From NCBI GenBank assembly GCA_963675365.2, contig CAXXVA010000003.1, forward strand, positions 248,001 through 312,000: a stretch of DNA of 64,000 nucleotides, written 5' to 3'. Source of the DNA: CAXXOK01 sp963675365 (GTDB lineage: Bacteria; Bacillota; Clostridia; Christensenellales; Aristaeellaceae). The stretch's first letter is position 1. Each line of letters begins with the position of its first letter. Below the pieces are notes generated by a model. The model was not told the DNA's origin. It was given only the letters and a program-made list of their open reading frames with translations, and did not search any database. Position numbers and translations under genes: made by a program. Below, one piece after another: positions 24,294-32,832 of the stretch.

Positions 24294-25130
24294 TTATTCC
24301 TTGACCGCCGCGGCGCTGAGGCCGGTGATCAGGTATTTAGAGAAAAGAGAAAAGATGATCAGCATCGGAATGGTGCCGAATGTCAGGCCGGTAATCTGTG
24401 CGCCCGTATCAAAGCGGTACTGGGTCGCCAGCTGGCGGATGCCAAGCGGCAGCGTGTAGAGCTTCTCGTTGGTCAGGAGGATGGTCGGCACCAGGAAGGA
24501 ATTCCAGGACGCCAGGAAAGAGAGAAGCGCAAGCGCCATACAGGCGGGGATCATGAAGGGAAGCGCAATCCGCAAATAGGCTTTAAACTCTCCGCAGCCG
24601 TCGATGCGCGCGCTTTCCACCACGGAATCCGGGATGGCGCCTTTTGTGAACTGCGTGATCCAGAAAACGCCGAACGCGTTTGCCGCATTGGGGATAATGA
24701 GGGGCAGGAGGGTGGAAAGCCATCCGATGGCCTTCATTTCAATCACAAGTCCGACGACGCCGAGCTGTACGGGAATCATCAGCGCGATGATGACGACGTT
24801 CAGCAGCGCGCCTTTGCCTTTGAATTCAAATTTCGCAAACGCATATCCGGCCATAGAGGACACAAGCACCGTCAGCAGCGAACAGCTGACCGCCACGATG
24901 ACGGAATTTGTGTAATAGGTCGGAAACGCGATTTGGGAAAGCGATTCCAGATTCTTGAAAAAATAATCGCCGGGCCACAGCTTAACGCCGGTATAGATAT
25001 CGGCGGACGAGTAGGAGCTCATCATGACCATGGTCCAAAACGGGAAGAGCGCGACAAGGGAGATAATCGCAAGCGTTGCGATGGCGAGGATGCGGCCCCA
25101 GCGGACTTTGCGCTTGATGATCTGCGTCAT
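24294..25130 (-). CDS. ABC importer 2, permease subunit (MalG type)
   Basis: A 278-residue membrane permease with about six hydrophobic segments, the first at residues 13-35. The ATPase-contact loop is VESARIDGCG, a slight variant of EAA. It ends with GLSAAAVKE. The start at 25130 overlaps the stop of the upstream permease as ATGA, and the first residues (MTQIIKRK) are basic, as expected. An upstream in-frame extension exists but has no site and is rich in histidine and aspartate. It pairs with 25127-26068 to form the channel for the ligand captured by the 26213-27505 binding protein. Confidence 0.87.
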   Translation of the reverse strand: MTQIIKRKVRWGRILAIATLAIISLVALFPFWTMVMMSSYSSADIYTGVKLWPGDYFFKNLESLSQIAFPTYYTNSVIVAVSCSLLTVLVSSMAGYAFAKFEFKGKGALLNVVIIALMIPVQLGVVGLVIEMKAIGWLSTLLPLIIPNAANAFGVFWITQFTKGAIPDSVVESARIDGCGEFKAYLRIALPFMIPACMALALLSFLASWNSFLVPTILLTNEKLYTLPLGIRQLATQYRFDTGAQITGLTFGTIPMLIIFSLFSKYLITGLSAAAVKE

Positions 25131-26068
25131 TTCAAGTCCCTCCTCGTCTTGATCAGCGCATTGACCACAAAGGTGATCATGGCGATGGTGATCAGCATGC
25201 CGAACGCAATCGCGCTGCCATAGCCAAAACGCATCGTGGAGCCGAAGGAGGTATCGTAGAAGAACCACATGCCCGTCAGCACCGCGTTGCGCGGGCCGCC
25301 GATCAGTTTGCCCATCACTTTGAAGATCATAAACGGTTCTTCAAAAATCTGGAAACAGCCGATCATGGTGGTCAGGATGACAAAAACGGTTACGGACTTC
25401 AGCAGGGGCAATATAATATGCACGATCCGCTGAAACGTATTGGCGCCGTCTATTTCGGCGGCCTCGTATAAATCCGGGCTGATATTGGTGATGCCGGCCA
25501 GGAACAGAACCGAGGTGTATCCGGCAAAACGCCAGATTGTCACCATAGCCACCATCCAGCGGGCAGGCCACTCGCGGTTGATCCAATCGGGCGGGTGGGA
25601 AATGCCGATGGCCCGGAGCGCCTGGTTGATGCTGCCGAAGTTGGAATCAAACAGGATGGAAAAAATCATTCCCAGCGCGATCGACGCGGTTAAATACGGC
25701 AGAATATTCAGAAGACGGAAACCTTTGCGGAAAGGCAACTTCTTTATATTTAAAAGTAATGCGATGGTCAGGCCCAGGATGATCTGCGGGGGTATGATCA
25801 TGAGCATGAGAAGGAAGGTGTTGCCAAGAGATTTGAAAAAACGGGGATCACGCAGCAATTCCGTGTAATTGGACAAGCCAACGTTAGTTGCCGCTGTAAA
25901 GCCGTTCCAGTCCATTGTGCTTACATACACGCTGAATACGATGGGGAATACGGATAACGATAGGAAAATGATAAAGTATGGTGCGATAAATAGGTAAGGC
26001 GTCGCTTTGCGCCTCCATCCGAAAGCGGATGTTTTTCTGGGCAGCCGTAAATCTGCCGTACGGTTCAT
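25127..26068 (-). CDS. ABC importer 2, permease subunit (MalF/UgpA type)
   Basis: A 313-residue permease with a first membrane helix at about residues 24-45 (PYLFIAPYFIIFLSLSVFP) and the EAA loop YEAAEIDGAN. I chose the ATG at 26068, which has AGGTGA at 7 bases; two TTG codons upstream are unlikely. It follows the binding-protein gene after a 144-base gap that contains the 13-bp hairpin at 26148-26180, and ends in an ATGA overlap with the second permease. No ATPase is present in the operon. Confidence 0.87.
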   Translation of the reverse strand: MNRTADLRLPRKTSAFGWRRKATPYLFIAPYFIIFLSLSVFPIVFSVYVSTMDWNGFTAATNVGLSNYTELLRDPRFFKSLGNTFLLMLMIIPPQIILGLTIALLLNIKKLPFRKGFRLLNILPYLTASIALGMIFSILFDSNFGSINQALRAIGISHPPDWINREWPARWMVAMVTIWRFAGYTSVLFLAGITNISPDLYEAAEIDGANTFQRIVHIILPLLKSVTVFVILTTMIGCFQIFEEPFMIFKVMGKLIGGPRNAVLTGMWFFYDTSFGSTMRFGYGSAIAFGMLITIAMITFVVNALIKTRRDLK

Positions 26069-26147
26069 CAACAATCACCTGCTTTGCCGTTTGCATTATT
26101 ATATAGGATGTTCTGGGGAACTGGCAATGACAACGTGTCTTGCAATA

Positions 26148-26180
26148 CTGCCGGAAGGAGCATCTCACTCCTTCCGGCAG
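26148..26180 (-). promoter_or_regulatory. Binding protein-permease intergenic hairpin 2
   Basis: A perfect 13-bp inverted repeat (26148-26160 and 26168-26180) with a 7-base loop lies between the binding-protein stop and the first permease of importer 2. The stem core is CTGCCGGAAGGAG. There is no T-run, so RNA stabilisation or processing is more likely than termination. Confidence 0.7.
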
Positions 26181-26212
26181 AGACATGTGTCAGGTTGTCG
26201 TACCAGGCTTTG

Positions 26213-27505
26213 TTATTCGGTAATGCCTTCGCTGGAAAGCACTGCCAGGACTTCGGTTTTCAGCAGAGCCAGTGCGTCTTCCGCGCTCATACCGTATTCG
26301 ATTTCACGCAGTACCTGATTGTTGATTTCCATAATACGGCTGTCGTATTTGGTCATCGGACGAACGTTGGTGTTGGGATTCTGGGAGATCTCCAGCAGCT
26401 TGGCCATCACGTCCTGCCCCGCGAAATAAGGATCGTTCATGTTGGAGTACATGTCGGTATCATAGGAGGGGAGGTAGAGGGTCGGGGTCTGCTGCGCCGT
26501 TACAAAGTTACGGTTGCCTTCAATAGACATCGTAAACCATTTGATATAGGTCCACGCCAATTCTTTCTGCTCGTCGGAAATGCTCGAGGGAATGGCGTAG
26601 GAGGTGCCGCCCCAGCTGAAGCCGCCGCCGGGAGGAGTCATGAAGCCGTACTTGCCGACTGCGTCGGGATCGTTGACTTTCACAACAAAGGAAATGTACC
26701 AGGACGGGCCGGGCCAGAAAACGATGTTGTTCTGCGAAAACGCGGTGTTCCAGGCGGGCGTCCACTGCATATAGCGGTTGACGGCGTTGTTGGCAACCAG
26801 CTTGGCGCAGAACTCGTAGGCGGGCAGGAAGGAAGAATCAAGCGTCAGCTTGCCGTCGGTGACGAGAGCGTCTTTCGTGTACAGGCCAAACGCCGCCATG
26901 AAAGCATCGTCAACGCCGGAGTACAGGTAATCTTCGCCGTTGCTTTCTTCCGCAACCTTTTTGCCAAGATCGATCAGAGAGTCAAGCGTGGGAAGGAGAA
27001 CTTCCAGTTCGTCGGGATCGTCGGTGCCGAGATATTTCTTGGCCAATTCCCGATTGTAGACATAGCCGCCTACGCAGTTGTCGATCTGCACGCTGGTGAT
27101 CTCGCCCGCGGGATTGGAAATCAGCGGAATGCTGAACGGGGCAAGCAAGCTGGCGTCCAGATTGTAGGGCTCCGCATCCAAACGTTCCCAAGCGTCGAAG
27201 CTCGCAAACATTGCGCGAGGGGTCATTTCAAAATTGACCACATCGGGGAGCTCCAAGCCGGAAGCCACGGCGGTCTGCAGTTTGGTGGTGTACTCGTCCT
27301 GCGGGATGAATACGTAGTTTACTTTGATGTTCGGATAATACTTATTGAAATCCGACGCACCTTTCTGCTCGTAGTCGCCCCACACCCAATGGGTAATTTC
27401 TCCGGACAGGCTGGTATCCGGAACGATTTCTTCCGCTACTCCGGCGGTGACCAGAAGCGGAAACACCATCATGGTTACCAAAAGAAGTCCTAGGATTCTT
27501 TTCAT
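26213..27505 (-). CDS. ABC importer 2, extracellular sugar-binding protein (SBP family 1)
   Basis: A 430-residue binding protein. The signal peptide spans residues 1-24 and ends AGVA before E25, a type I site; no lipobox cysteine is present. The mature protein begins with an acidic linker and then the family pattern GEITHWVWGDYEQKGASDF. It probably binds an oligosaccharide that is later acted on by the GH105-type and GH1 enzymes of the same operon. GGAGGC lies upstream of the ATG. The promoter at 27587-27615 is near consensus, and a long inverted repeat covers it. Confidence 0.88.
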   Translation of the reverse strand: MKRILGLLLVTMMVFPLLVTAGVAEEIVPDTSLSGEITHWVWGDYEQKGASDFNKYYPNIKVNYVFIPQDEYTTKLQTAVASGLELPDVVNFEMTPRAMFASFDAWERLDAEPYNLDASLLAPFSIPLISNPAGEITSVQIDNCVGGYVYNRELAKKYLGTDDPDELEVLLPTLDSLIDLGKKVAEESNGEDYLYSGVDDAFMAAFGLYTKDALVTDGKLTLDSSFLPAYEFCAKLVANNAVNRYMQWTPAWNTAFSQNNIVFWPGPSWYISFVVKVNDPDAVGKYGFMTPPGGGFSWGGTSYAIPSSISDEQKELAWTYIKWFTMSIEGNRNFVTAQQTPTLYLPSYDTDMYSNMNDPYFAGQDVMAKLLEISQNPNTNVRPMTKYDSRIMEINNQVLREIEYGMSAEDALALLKTEVLAVLSSEGITE

Positions 27506-27569
27506 GGAAAGAGCCTCCTTTTATTTTTTGAGCAGGTTATTCACGTGCCCAAATATTCAACGGTTACTA

Positions 27570-27608
27570 GGTTATAATGCTACTACATAATATCATAGTG
27601 ATATAACC
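27570..27608. promoter_or_regulatory. Inverted repeat GGTTAT...ATAACC over the importer 2 promoter
   Basis: Outer arms GGTTAT (27570-27575) and ATAACC (27603-27608), with inner ACTA/TAGT matches, enclose the -10 box and most of the spacer of the minus-strand promoter. The position would allow a repressor dimer to block transcription. No regulator is adjacent. Confidence 0.35.
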
Positions 27609-27615
27609 TTGTCAA
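27587..27615 (-). promoter_or_regulatory. Strong promoter of the importer 2 operon
   Basis: Consensus TTGACA (27610-27615), a 17-base spacer and TATTAT (27587-27592) on the minus strand, about 80 bases before the binding-protein start. Confidence 0.68.
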
Positions 27616-27757
27616 CGCATCATCTGTTAAATTTGATTTTAGTTCTTGTTAGGGATGCGCCGGATTATAAAACCGAAGCGCAGGCAAGGGCTCACAACGC
27701 ATTACAATATGAAAGCCTTTGCTCTGCGGATGGGAAATATGTATCCATGTAATATAT

Positions 27758-27785
27758 TTGACATTATGCTGTGAAACAATATAAT
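27758..27785 (+). promoter_or_regulatory. Promoter of the 27823 FGGY kinase
   Basis: Consensus TTGACA (27758-27763), a 16-base spacer and consensus TATAAT (27780-27785), about 38 bases before the start codon. The leader is short and very AT-rich. Confidence 0.75.
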
Positions 27786-27822
27786 AATAAAAAACAATGA
27801 ACGATAAACAAAGAGGAAGCAT

Positions 27823-29328
27823 ATGTACATTGTAGCAATTGATATCGGGACGCAGGGAACCAAGGCGGCATTGTTTGACGAGGAACTCAATTTAACCGCA
27901 ACGGCGTTTGAAGCGTCGAAAATGATATCCCCTGCGCCGGGAACGGTATGGCAGGAACCGGACGATCTGTATATGTCATGCGTTCGCACAATCCGGGAGC
28001 TGATGCAGAAAGCGGCCGTTGAACCCGAAAGTATAGCGGCCATCGGCATCGACGGCCAGATGGCCGGCGTGATGGGCATCGGAGGGGACGGCGAGGCGGT
28101 CACCCCGTTTGATTCCTGGCTTGACACGCGCTGCGAACCATATGTGAAAAAGATGCGCGCCGAAGCGGGGGACGAGGTTCTCCGTATCACCGGCGGGCCC
28201 ATCAGCATTGCGCACGGCCCGAAAATATTATGGTGGAAGCATGAGCGCCCGGATGTGTACCGCAATATAGCCAAATTCGTGATGCCGCATGCCTATGTCG
28301 CCGGAAAAATGGCCGGTCTGAGCGCTGACGAGGCGTATATCGATTATACGCATCTTCATTTCTCAGGGTTTGCGGACACCGCCCAAAAAACATGGTCGGC
28401 CGCATTGACGGATACGTTCGACGTTTCCCGGTCCAAGCTTCCGCGCATTCTTTCGCCGTTTGCAATAATCGGGCAGACGTCGGACATATTTTCCGCGTTG
28501 GCGGGGCTGCGGCGCGGCATCCCCATTGCTGCGGGCTGCGGGGATACCGCGGCAAGTATTTTCGGCGCGGGAATGACGCAGCCGGGCATGCTGTTGGATT
28601 GCGCGGGAACGGCGTCCGTGCTGTCCTGTGTGACGGACGATTTCCGGCCGGATACCAGGCATGAAACGATTACGACGATGCGCAACCCTATCGACGGCTT
28701 GTATCTGCCGCTTGCCTATCTGGGCGGCGGAGGGATGTGCGTCCGGTGGTTCCGGGATCAGCTTTCCGGAACGCCTTCCTTGCACTACGATCAACTGCAG
28801 AAGGAAGCGGAAGCCGTACGTCCGGGGAAAACGAGTCCGATCTTTGTTCCGCATTTTGCGGGTCGCGCCCTGCCGATCGATCCGACGCTGAAGGGCGGCT
28901 TTATCGGGCTGGACTTCAAGCACGGCAGGGGAGATATGTTCCGGTCGGTGCTGGAATCGGTTGCGTTTGAATATCACGGGTATTTGCAAATTCTCAAGGA
29001 TTTATATCCGCAATACGCCTTCGAGCGGATTTTAACCATTGGGGGCGGCGCGCAGGGAGACCTGTTCAACCAAATCAAAGCGGACGTGTTGGGATTGGAT
29101 ATACAGACGCTGAAAACGGGAGATACGTCGCTGATGGGAACCGCGGCGATTGCCGCAAACGCATGCGGGCTGATTTCGGACTGCCAATCCATCATCCTGC
29201 GTAAAACGGAGAGCAGAAAGGTGTTCCACAGCGATCCGGAGCAACATCAAATCTATCAGGAATCCGTGGGTCGATACCAAAAGGCCGTCGCCGCGTTCTC
29301 GGACTTCTGCAAAGACGATCAGCAATGA
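27823..29328 (+). CDS. FGGY carbohydrate kinase (xylulokinase/ribulokinase-like)
   Basis: A 501-residue FGGY kinase. The phosphate loop is IDIGTQGTKAALF, substrate motifs are GIDGQMAGV and FDSWLDTRCE, the catalytic aspartate is in AAGCGDTAASIFGAG, and the C-terminal adenosine site is IGGGAQGDLFNQIKADV. It phosphorylates a ketose or polyol with ATP. AGAGGAAG precedes the ATG. It has its own strong promoter and is followed by a 232-base gap before the SDR operon, so it may be a single-gene unit divergent from importer 2. The substrate is unknown; three different FGGY kinases in the window imply different sugars. Confidence 0.85.
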   Translation: MYIVAIDIGTQGTKAALFDEELNLTATAFEASKMISPAPGTVWQEPDDLYMSCVRTIRELMQKAAVEPESIAAIGIDGQMAGVMGIGGDGEAVTPFDSWLDTRCEPYVKKMRAEAGDEVLRITGGPISIAHGPKILWWKHERPDVYRNIAKFVMPHAYVAGKMAGLSADEAYIDYTHLHFSGFADTAQKTWSAALTDTFDVSRSKLPRILSPFAIIGQTSDIFSALAGLRRGIPIAAGCGDTAASIFGAGMTQPGMLLDCAGTASVLSCVTDDFRPDTRHETITTMRNPIDGLYLPLAYLGGGGMCVRWFRDQLSGTPSLHYDQLQKEAEAVRPGKTSPIFVPHFAGRALPIDPTLKGGFIGLDFKHGRGDMFRSVLESVAFEYHGYLQILKDLYPQYAFERILTIGGGAQGDLFNQIKADVLGLDIQTLKTGDTSLMGTAAIAANACGLISDCQSIILRKTESRKVFHSDPEQHQIYQESVGRYQKAVAAFSDFCKDDQQ

Positions 29329-29367
29329 AATGAATTGAATGTAACAACAAAAGAGAAACATTGATAA

Positions 29368-29377
29368 CAATCGATTG
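29368..29377. promoter_or_regulatory. Palindrome CAATCGATTG within ATTGATA direct repeats
   Basis: A perfect 10-base palindrome, inside two copies of ATTGATA spaced 14 bases apart (29360-29366 and 29374-29380), overlaps the -35 box of the SDR-operon promoter. This is a candidate regulator site; the protein is unknown. Confidence 0.4.
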
Positions 29378-29402
29378 ATAAACGCAGTTTTTATGGTATA
29401 GT
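29375..29402 (+). promoter_or_regulatory. Promoter of the SDR-dehydrogenase-isomerase operon
   Basis: TTGATA (29375-29380), a 16-base spacer and TATAGT (29397-29402), giving a leader of about 150 bases before the SDR start codon at 29561. Confidence 0.55.
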
Positions 29403-29560
29403 ACCAGTGGAGAAGGCATTGCGTTTTGAACCCCGTTGTCTACACGGAACGGCGATTGGCAATGAATGCACGGGCATATTCCATGCCGCGCATTGCGCTG
29501 CCGAAACGCTGCATACGGGTTACAAAGACACAAACTGCCGAGCAAGAGGAGGTACGGCGT

Positions 29561-30325
29561 ATGTACCTGGAGGACATGTTTGGTTTACACGGAAAAACCG
29601 CCGTTGTGACAGGCGGCGGACGCGGCATCGGACAGGCGGTCGCGCTGGGCTTGTCCAAAGCGGGCGCGAAGATAGCGATTTTCAATAGGGGCAACACCGA
29701 AGAGACCGTTCGCATGATCCGCAAGTCGGGCGGAGACGCGATCGGCATCAAGGCGGACGTCACGAAGGAAGAACAGGTCGTCAAGGCGCTGGAGCAGACG
29801 GCTGAGCATTTTGGATCGGTCGATCTTGTTTTCAATAACGCGGGCACCTGTATACATCAATCGTCTATGGACGCGACGGTGGAAGAATTTCGCCAGGTAC
29901 TGGATGTGAACCTGACCGGTATTTTTATTGTGGCGCGCGCCGCGGCCAGGATCATGATTGCCAAAGGGATCCGCGGCAGTATTATCAATATGGCGTCGAT
30001 GTCCGGGACCATTGTCAATATCCCGCAATGGCAGTGTTCGTATAACGCGTCCAAGGCCGGCGTCATCCATCTGACGCGCTCGCTGGCCATGGAATGGGCG
30101 GAGCACGGCATTCGCGTCAACAGCATCAGCCCCGGATATGTCGCGACCCCGATGGCTACCGATACGCCGCAGGACCTGAAAGACGCCTGGATGAAGATGA
30201 TTCCGCTGCACAGGATGTGCAAGCCGGAGGAGCTGATGCCGGTGATTTTGTGCCTGGCCAGCGATGCGTCCGGATATACGACGGGGAGCGACTACGTAGT
30301 GGACGGCGGGTATACGTGTATTTAG
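29561..30325 (+). CDS. Short-chain dehydrogenase/reductase (SDR family)
   Basis: A 254-residue classical SDR. The cofactor motif TGGGRGIG lies at residues 17-24, NNAG at 92-95, and the catalytic YxxxK is Y161/K165 (YNASK), preceded by the catalytic serine around 146-148. The family oxidises or reduces sugars, polyols and their acids. I chose the ATG at 29561 because GAGGAGGT is 7 bases upstream and the length then matches the family; an upstream 45-residue extension is not conserved. It is first in an operon with a zinc dehydrogenase and an isomerase-fold protein, which suggests ketose or polyol metabolism. Confidence 0.86.
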   Translation: MYLEDMFGLHGKTAVVTGGGRGIGQAVALGLSKAGAKIAIFNRGNTEETVRMIRKSGGDAIGIKADVTKEEQVVKALEQTAEHFGSVDLVFNNAGTCIHQSSMDATVEEFRQVLDVNLTGIFIVARAAARIMIAKGIRGSIINMASMSGTIVNIPQWQCSYNASKAGVIHLTRSLAMEWAEHGIRVNSISPGYVATPMATDTPQDLKDAWMKMIPLHRMCKPEELMPVILCLASDASGYTTGSDYVVDGGYTCI

Positions 30326-30380
30326 CGCGGGATTCGGCATAATGCCAAAGCCAATACTCATCGATGAAAAGGAGATCTCC

Positions 30381-31406
30381 ATGCTGCAGCAGCTGATGAC
30401 GGAACCGGGCAAGATCGTTTTTCAGGAAATACCCAAACCCGTCCCGAAAGCGGGCGAAGTGCTCGTGAAAATTATGAAAATCGGGATTTGCGGGTCGGAT
30501 ATTCACGTATATCACGGCAAACACCCCTTTACCAGCTATCCGGTTACCCAGGGACATGAAGTGTCGGGCGAAATTGCGGGTCTGGGCGACGGCGTGACGG
30601 AGTTTACCCTTGGGCAGAAGGTCACCATTCAGCCGCAGGTGGTCTGCGGCGTTTGTTACCCTTGCCGTCATGGCAAGTATAACCTGTGTGAAAACCTGAA
30701 GGTGATGGGCTTCCAGACGACCGGCACCGCATCCGAATATTTTGCGGTGGACGCCGGGAAGGTAACGCCGCTGCCGGATACGATGACGTTTGATCAGGGC
30801 GCGATGATTGAGCCGCTGGCGGTTGCCGTGCATGCCGTTAAGCGCGCGGGTGACGTCCGCGGGCTGAAGATTGCGGTGCTTGGCGCAGGGCCGATTGGCA
30901 ATCTGGTGGCGCAAGCCGCTAAAGGCATGGGCGCGGCTTCCGTGCTGATCACGGATATCAGCGATACCCGGCTTGCGATCGCGCACAAGTGCGGCGTAGA
31001 GCATTGCGTCAACACGATGAAAACGGACTTCGGCAAAGCCGTACTGCAGGCGTTCGGGCCGGATAAAGCCGACGTTATTTACGATTGCGCGGGCAACAAC
31101 ACGACCATGGGCCAGGCAATCCAAACCGCCAGGAAAGGCTCCACGATCATTCTGGTAGCCGTTTTCGAGGGCATGGCGACCGTCGATCTGGCGGTTGCCA
31201 ACGATCATGAGCTTGATATCAAAAGCACCATGATGTACCGCAGCGACGATTATCTGGACGCCATTGCCCTGGTCAGCGAAGGAAAGGTCGATCTCAACGC
31301 GCTGATCACCGGGCATTTTCCATTCAGGGATTATTTAAAGGCATACGAGTTTATCGACAAAAACAGGGAAACCACCATGAAGGTGATCATTAATGTGCAG
31401 GAGTGA
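30381..31406 (+). CDS. Zinc-dependent dehydrogenase (sorbitol/iditol type)
   Basis: A 341-residue MDR dehydrogenase. Catalytic zinc ligands lie in GICGSD and QGHEVSG, the structural zinc lobe is CGVCYPCRHGKYNLC, and the NAD motif is VLGAGPIGNLV. This arrangement matches sorbitol/L-iditol dehydrogenases, which oxidise polyols to ketoses. The start at 30381 has AAGGAG six bases upstream; an ATG 39 bases earlier lacks one. It lies 55 bases after the SDR gene and 45 bases before the isomerase-fold gene, in the same direction. Confidence 0.85.
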   Translation: MLQQLMTEPGKIVFQEIPKPVPKAGEVLVKIMKIGICGSDIHVYHGKHPFTSYPVTQGHEVSGEIAGLGDGVTEFTLGQKVTIQPQVVCGVCYPCRHGKYNLCENLKVMGFQTTGTASEYFAVDAGKVTPLPDTMTFDQGAMIEPLAVAVHAVKRAGDVRGLKIAVLGAGPIGNLVAQAAKGMGAASVLITDISDTRLAIAHKCGVEHCVNTMKTDFGKAVLQAFGPDKADVIYDCAGNNTTMGQAIQTARKGSTIILVAVFEGMATVDLAVANDHELDIKSTMMYRSDDYLDAIALVSEGKVDLNALITGHFPFRDYLKAYEFIDKNRETTMKVIINVQE

Positions 31407-31451
31407 ACAAACTGCGCTGGATTGGCGCAGAGTTCACAGGGAGGATAAAGT

Positions 31452-32783
31452 ATGAAAGCGACACTTGCTCCGGTCTTTTTTTCCGAGATCAACGAGCGTG
31501 AAGAAGGTGAATACGATCTGCAGATGCAAAGGCTGCAGGAGTATTACGGAGACGTGGCGGAGTTCCTTGCCCCGGTTTGCATCGGCGATGCGATCGATCC
31601 CGATGCGGACGCCATCGTATTTCCGCAGATGATCGGCGAGGCGTTTCATAATAGCGACCGGCTAAAGGCTTACGCAAAACCGATGATCGTTTTAACCTCC
31701 ACGTACGGTACGGTGGAGATGTGGGATTGGGAGATTGTCACGTATTTACGGGATCAGGGCTGTAAGGTGTTCTCGCCGTACTCAATCGAAATCGCCAAGT
31801 GCATTATCCGGGCGCTCGCGGTGAAAAAGGAAATGCGCCAGGGCGCAAAATTCCTCATGTTTCAGGATACCCCCGGCGAAGGCATGCAGGCCAATATCTT
31901 TAAAAAATTCTATTGGTGGGAGCAGGAAAGCACGCAGGCAATGGAGGAAACCTTCGGCGTGCAGCTGATCTACCGAAGCTGGAAAGAAGTCAGCGAAGCG
32001 GCGCGCCGGATTACGGACGACGAGGCGCGCGCCGTCAGCGCGGATTGGGATATCCGGCAAGAAGGCGTTAGCGAAGTAAATTTTCTGCGGGCGGTCAAGA
32101 TTTATGTCGCGGTCAAGCGCGTGATCGACTCGATCGGCGGCGTGCAGGGCGTGGGCTCAAACTGCCTGAACGAATCATTCTCTTGCGACACGACGCCTTG
32201 TCTGGCGTGGGTGATGCTGTTTGAACGCGATCATATCATCTGGGCCTGCGAGGGCGATACGCTGACGCTGCTGAGCACGTATATCATCTACCGCACCATC
32301 GAAAAACCAATCATGATGACAAACCTGTATCCGTTTCTGGTGGGCATGGCTGCGCTGGCGCATGAAAAAATAGACCGGTTCCCGGAGATTGAAGACCCGG
32401 ATAACCACGCGCTCGGCGTGCACTGCGGCTACTTCGGATTGGTACCGCGGCCGTTCTGCACGCAGTGGACGCTGCGGCCCAAGGTGCTGGAGATTGTCAA
32501 CGACAACGCGATTATGTGCGATTGCCGTATGCCCGAGGGACCTGTAACACTGGCAAAGATTTATCCTGGATTCCGGAAATTGAGCGTAATCGACGCGGAA
32601 ATTGAGCGCTACGTGCAATATCCGGGCTCCGATTGCCGAAACGGCGCGCTGATCCGTTACCGCGACGGCCACAAGGTGATGAATAACCTATGCAGCCACC
32701 ATGCGCTGATTATCACCGGAAAACAAGCGCATCTGCTGGAACTGATGGCGGATATCTTCAATATGGAGGTCATCCGTATTTAA
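31452..32783 (+). CDS. L-fucose/L-arabinose isomerase-fold family protein
   Basis: A 443-residue protein of the fucose/arabinose isomerase superfamily. It is shorter than FucI (about 590 residues). The C-terminal half shows ACEGDTLTLLSTYIIY, which resembles the metal-binding acidic segment, MTNLYPFLV, HCGYFGLVPRPF and a late CSHHALII. The N-terminal half contains a Rossmann-like domain with DAIVFPQMIGEAF. Classical members convert aldoses to ketoses with Mn2+. With FucU and alpha-fucosidases nearby, an L-fucose or related deoxysugar role is attractive but unproven. GAGGATAAAG lies before the start. It ends convergently with the hydrolase gene 49 bases away. Confidence 0.7.
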   Translation: MKATLAPVFFSEINEREEGEYDLQMQRLQEYYGDVAEFLAPVCIGDAIDPDADAIVFPQMIGEAFHNSDRLKAYAKPMIVLTSTYGTVEMWDWEIVTYLRDQGCKVFSPYSIEIAKCIIRALAVKKEMRQGAKFLMFQDTPGEGMQANIFKKFYWWEQESTQAMEETFGVQLIYRSWKEVSEAARRITDDEARAVSADWDIRQEGVSEVNFLRAVKIYVAVKRVIDSIGGVQGVGSNCLNESFSCDTTPCLAWVMLFERDHIIWACEGDTLTLLSTYIIYRTIEKPIMMTNLYPFLVGMAALAHEKIDRFPEIEDPDNHALGVHCGYFGLVPRPFCTQWTLRPKVLEIVNDNAIMCDCRMPEGPVTLAKIYPGFRKLSVIDAEIERYVQYPGSDCRNGALIRYRDGHKVMNNLCSHHALIITGKQAHLLELMADIFNMEVIRI

Positions 32784-32832
32784 AAGACATGTCGGCGAAG
32801 GCCGATATCGGTTTTACCTGATGCCCGTGTGA

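Larger units (their letters stand above)
27506..27822. other. Divergent intergenic region, 317 bases
   Basis: AT-rich DNA between importer 2 (minus) and an FGGY kinase (plus). It holds the minus promoter 27587-27615 with an overlapping inverted repeat, and the plus promoter 27758-27785. About 140 bases between the two promoters show no gene or strong repeat. Confidence 0.5.

Noticed and set aside
26084..27493. 469-codon plus-strand frame across the importer 2 binding protein
   Set aside because: Antisense artefact of a well-supported binding-protein gene; no family features.
32784..32832. Terminator between the convergent isomerase-fold and serine hydrolase genes
   Set aside because: Only a 5-base TCGGC/GCCGA stem is present, with no adjacent T-run.
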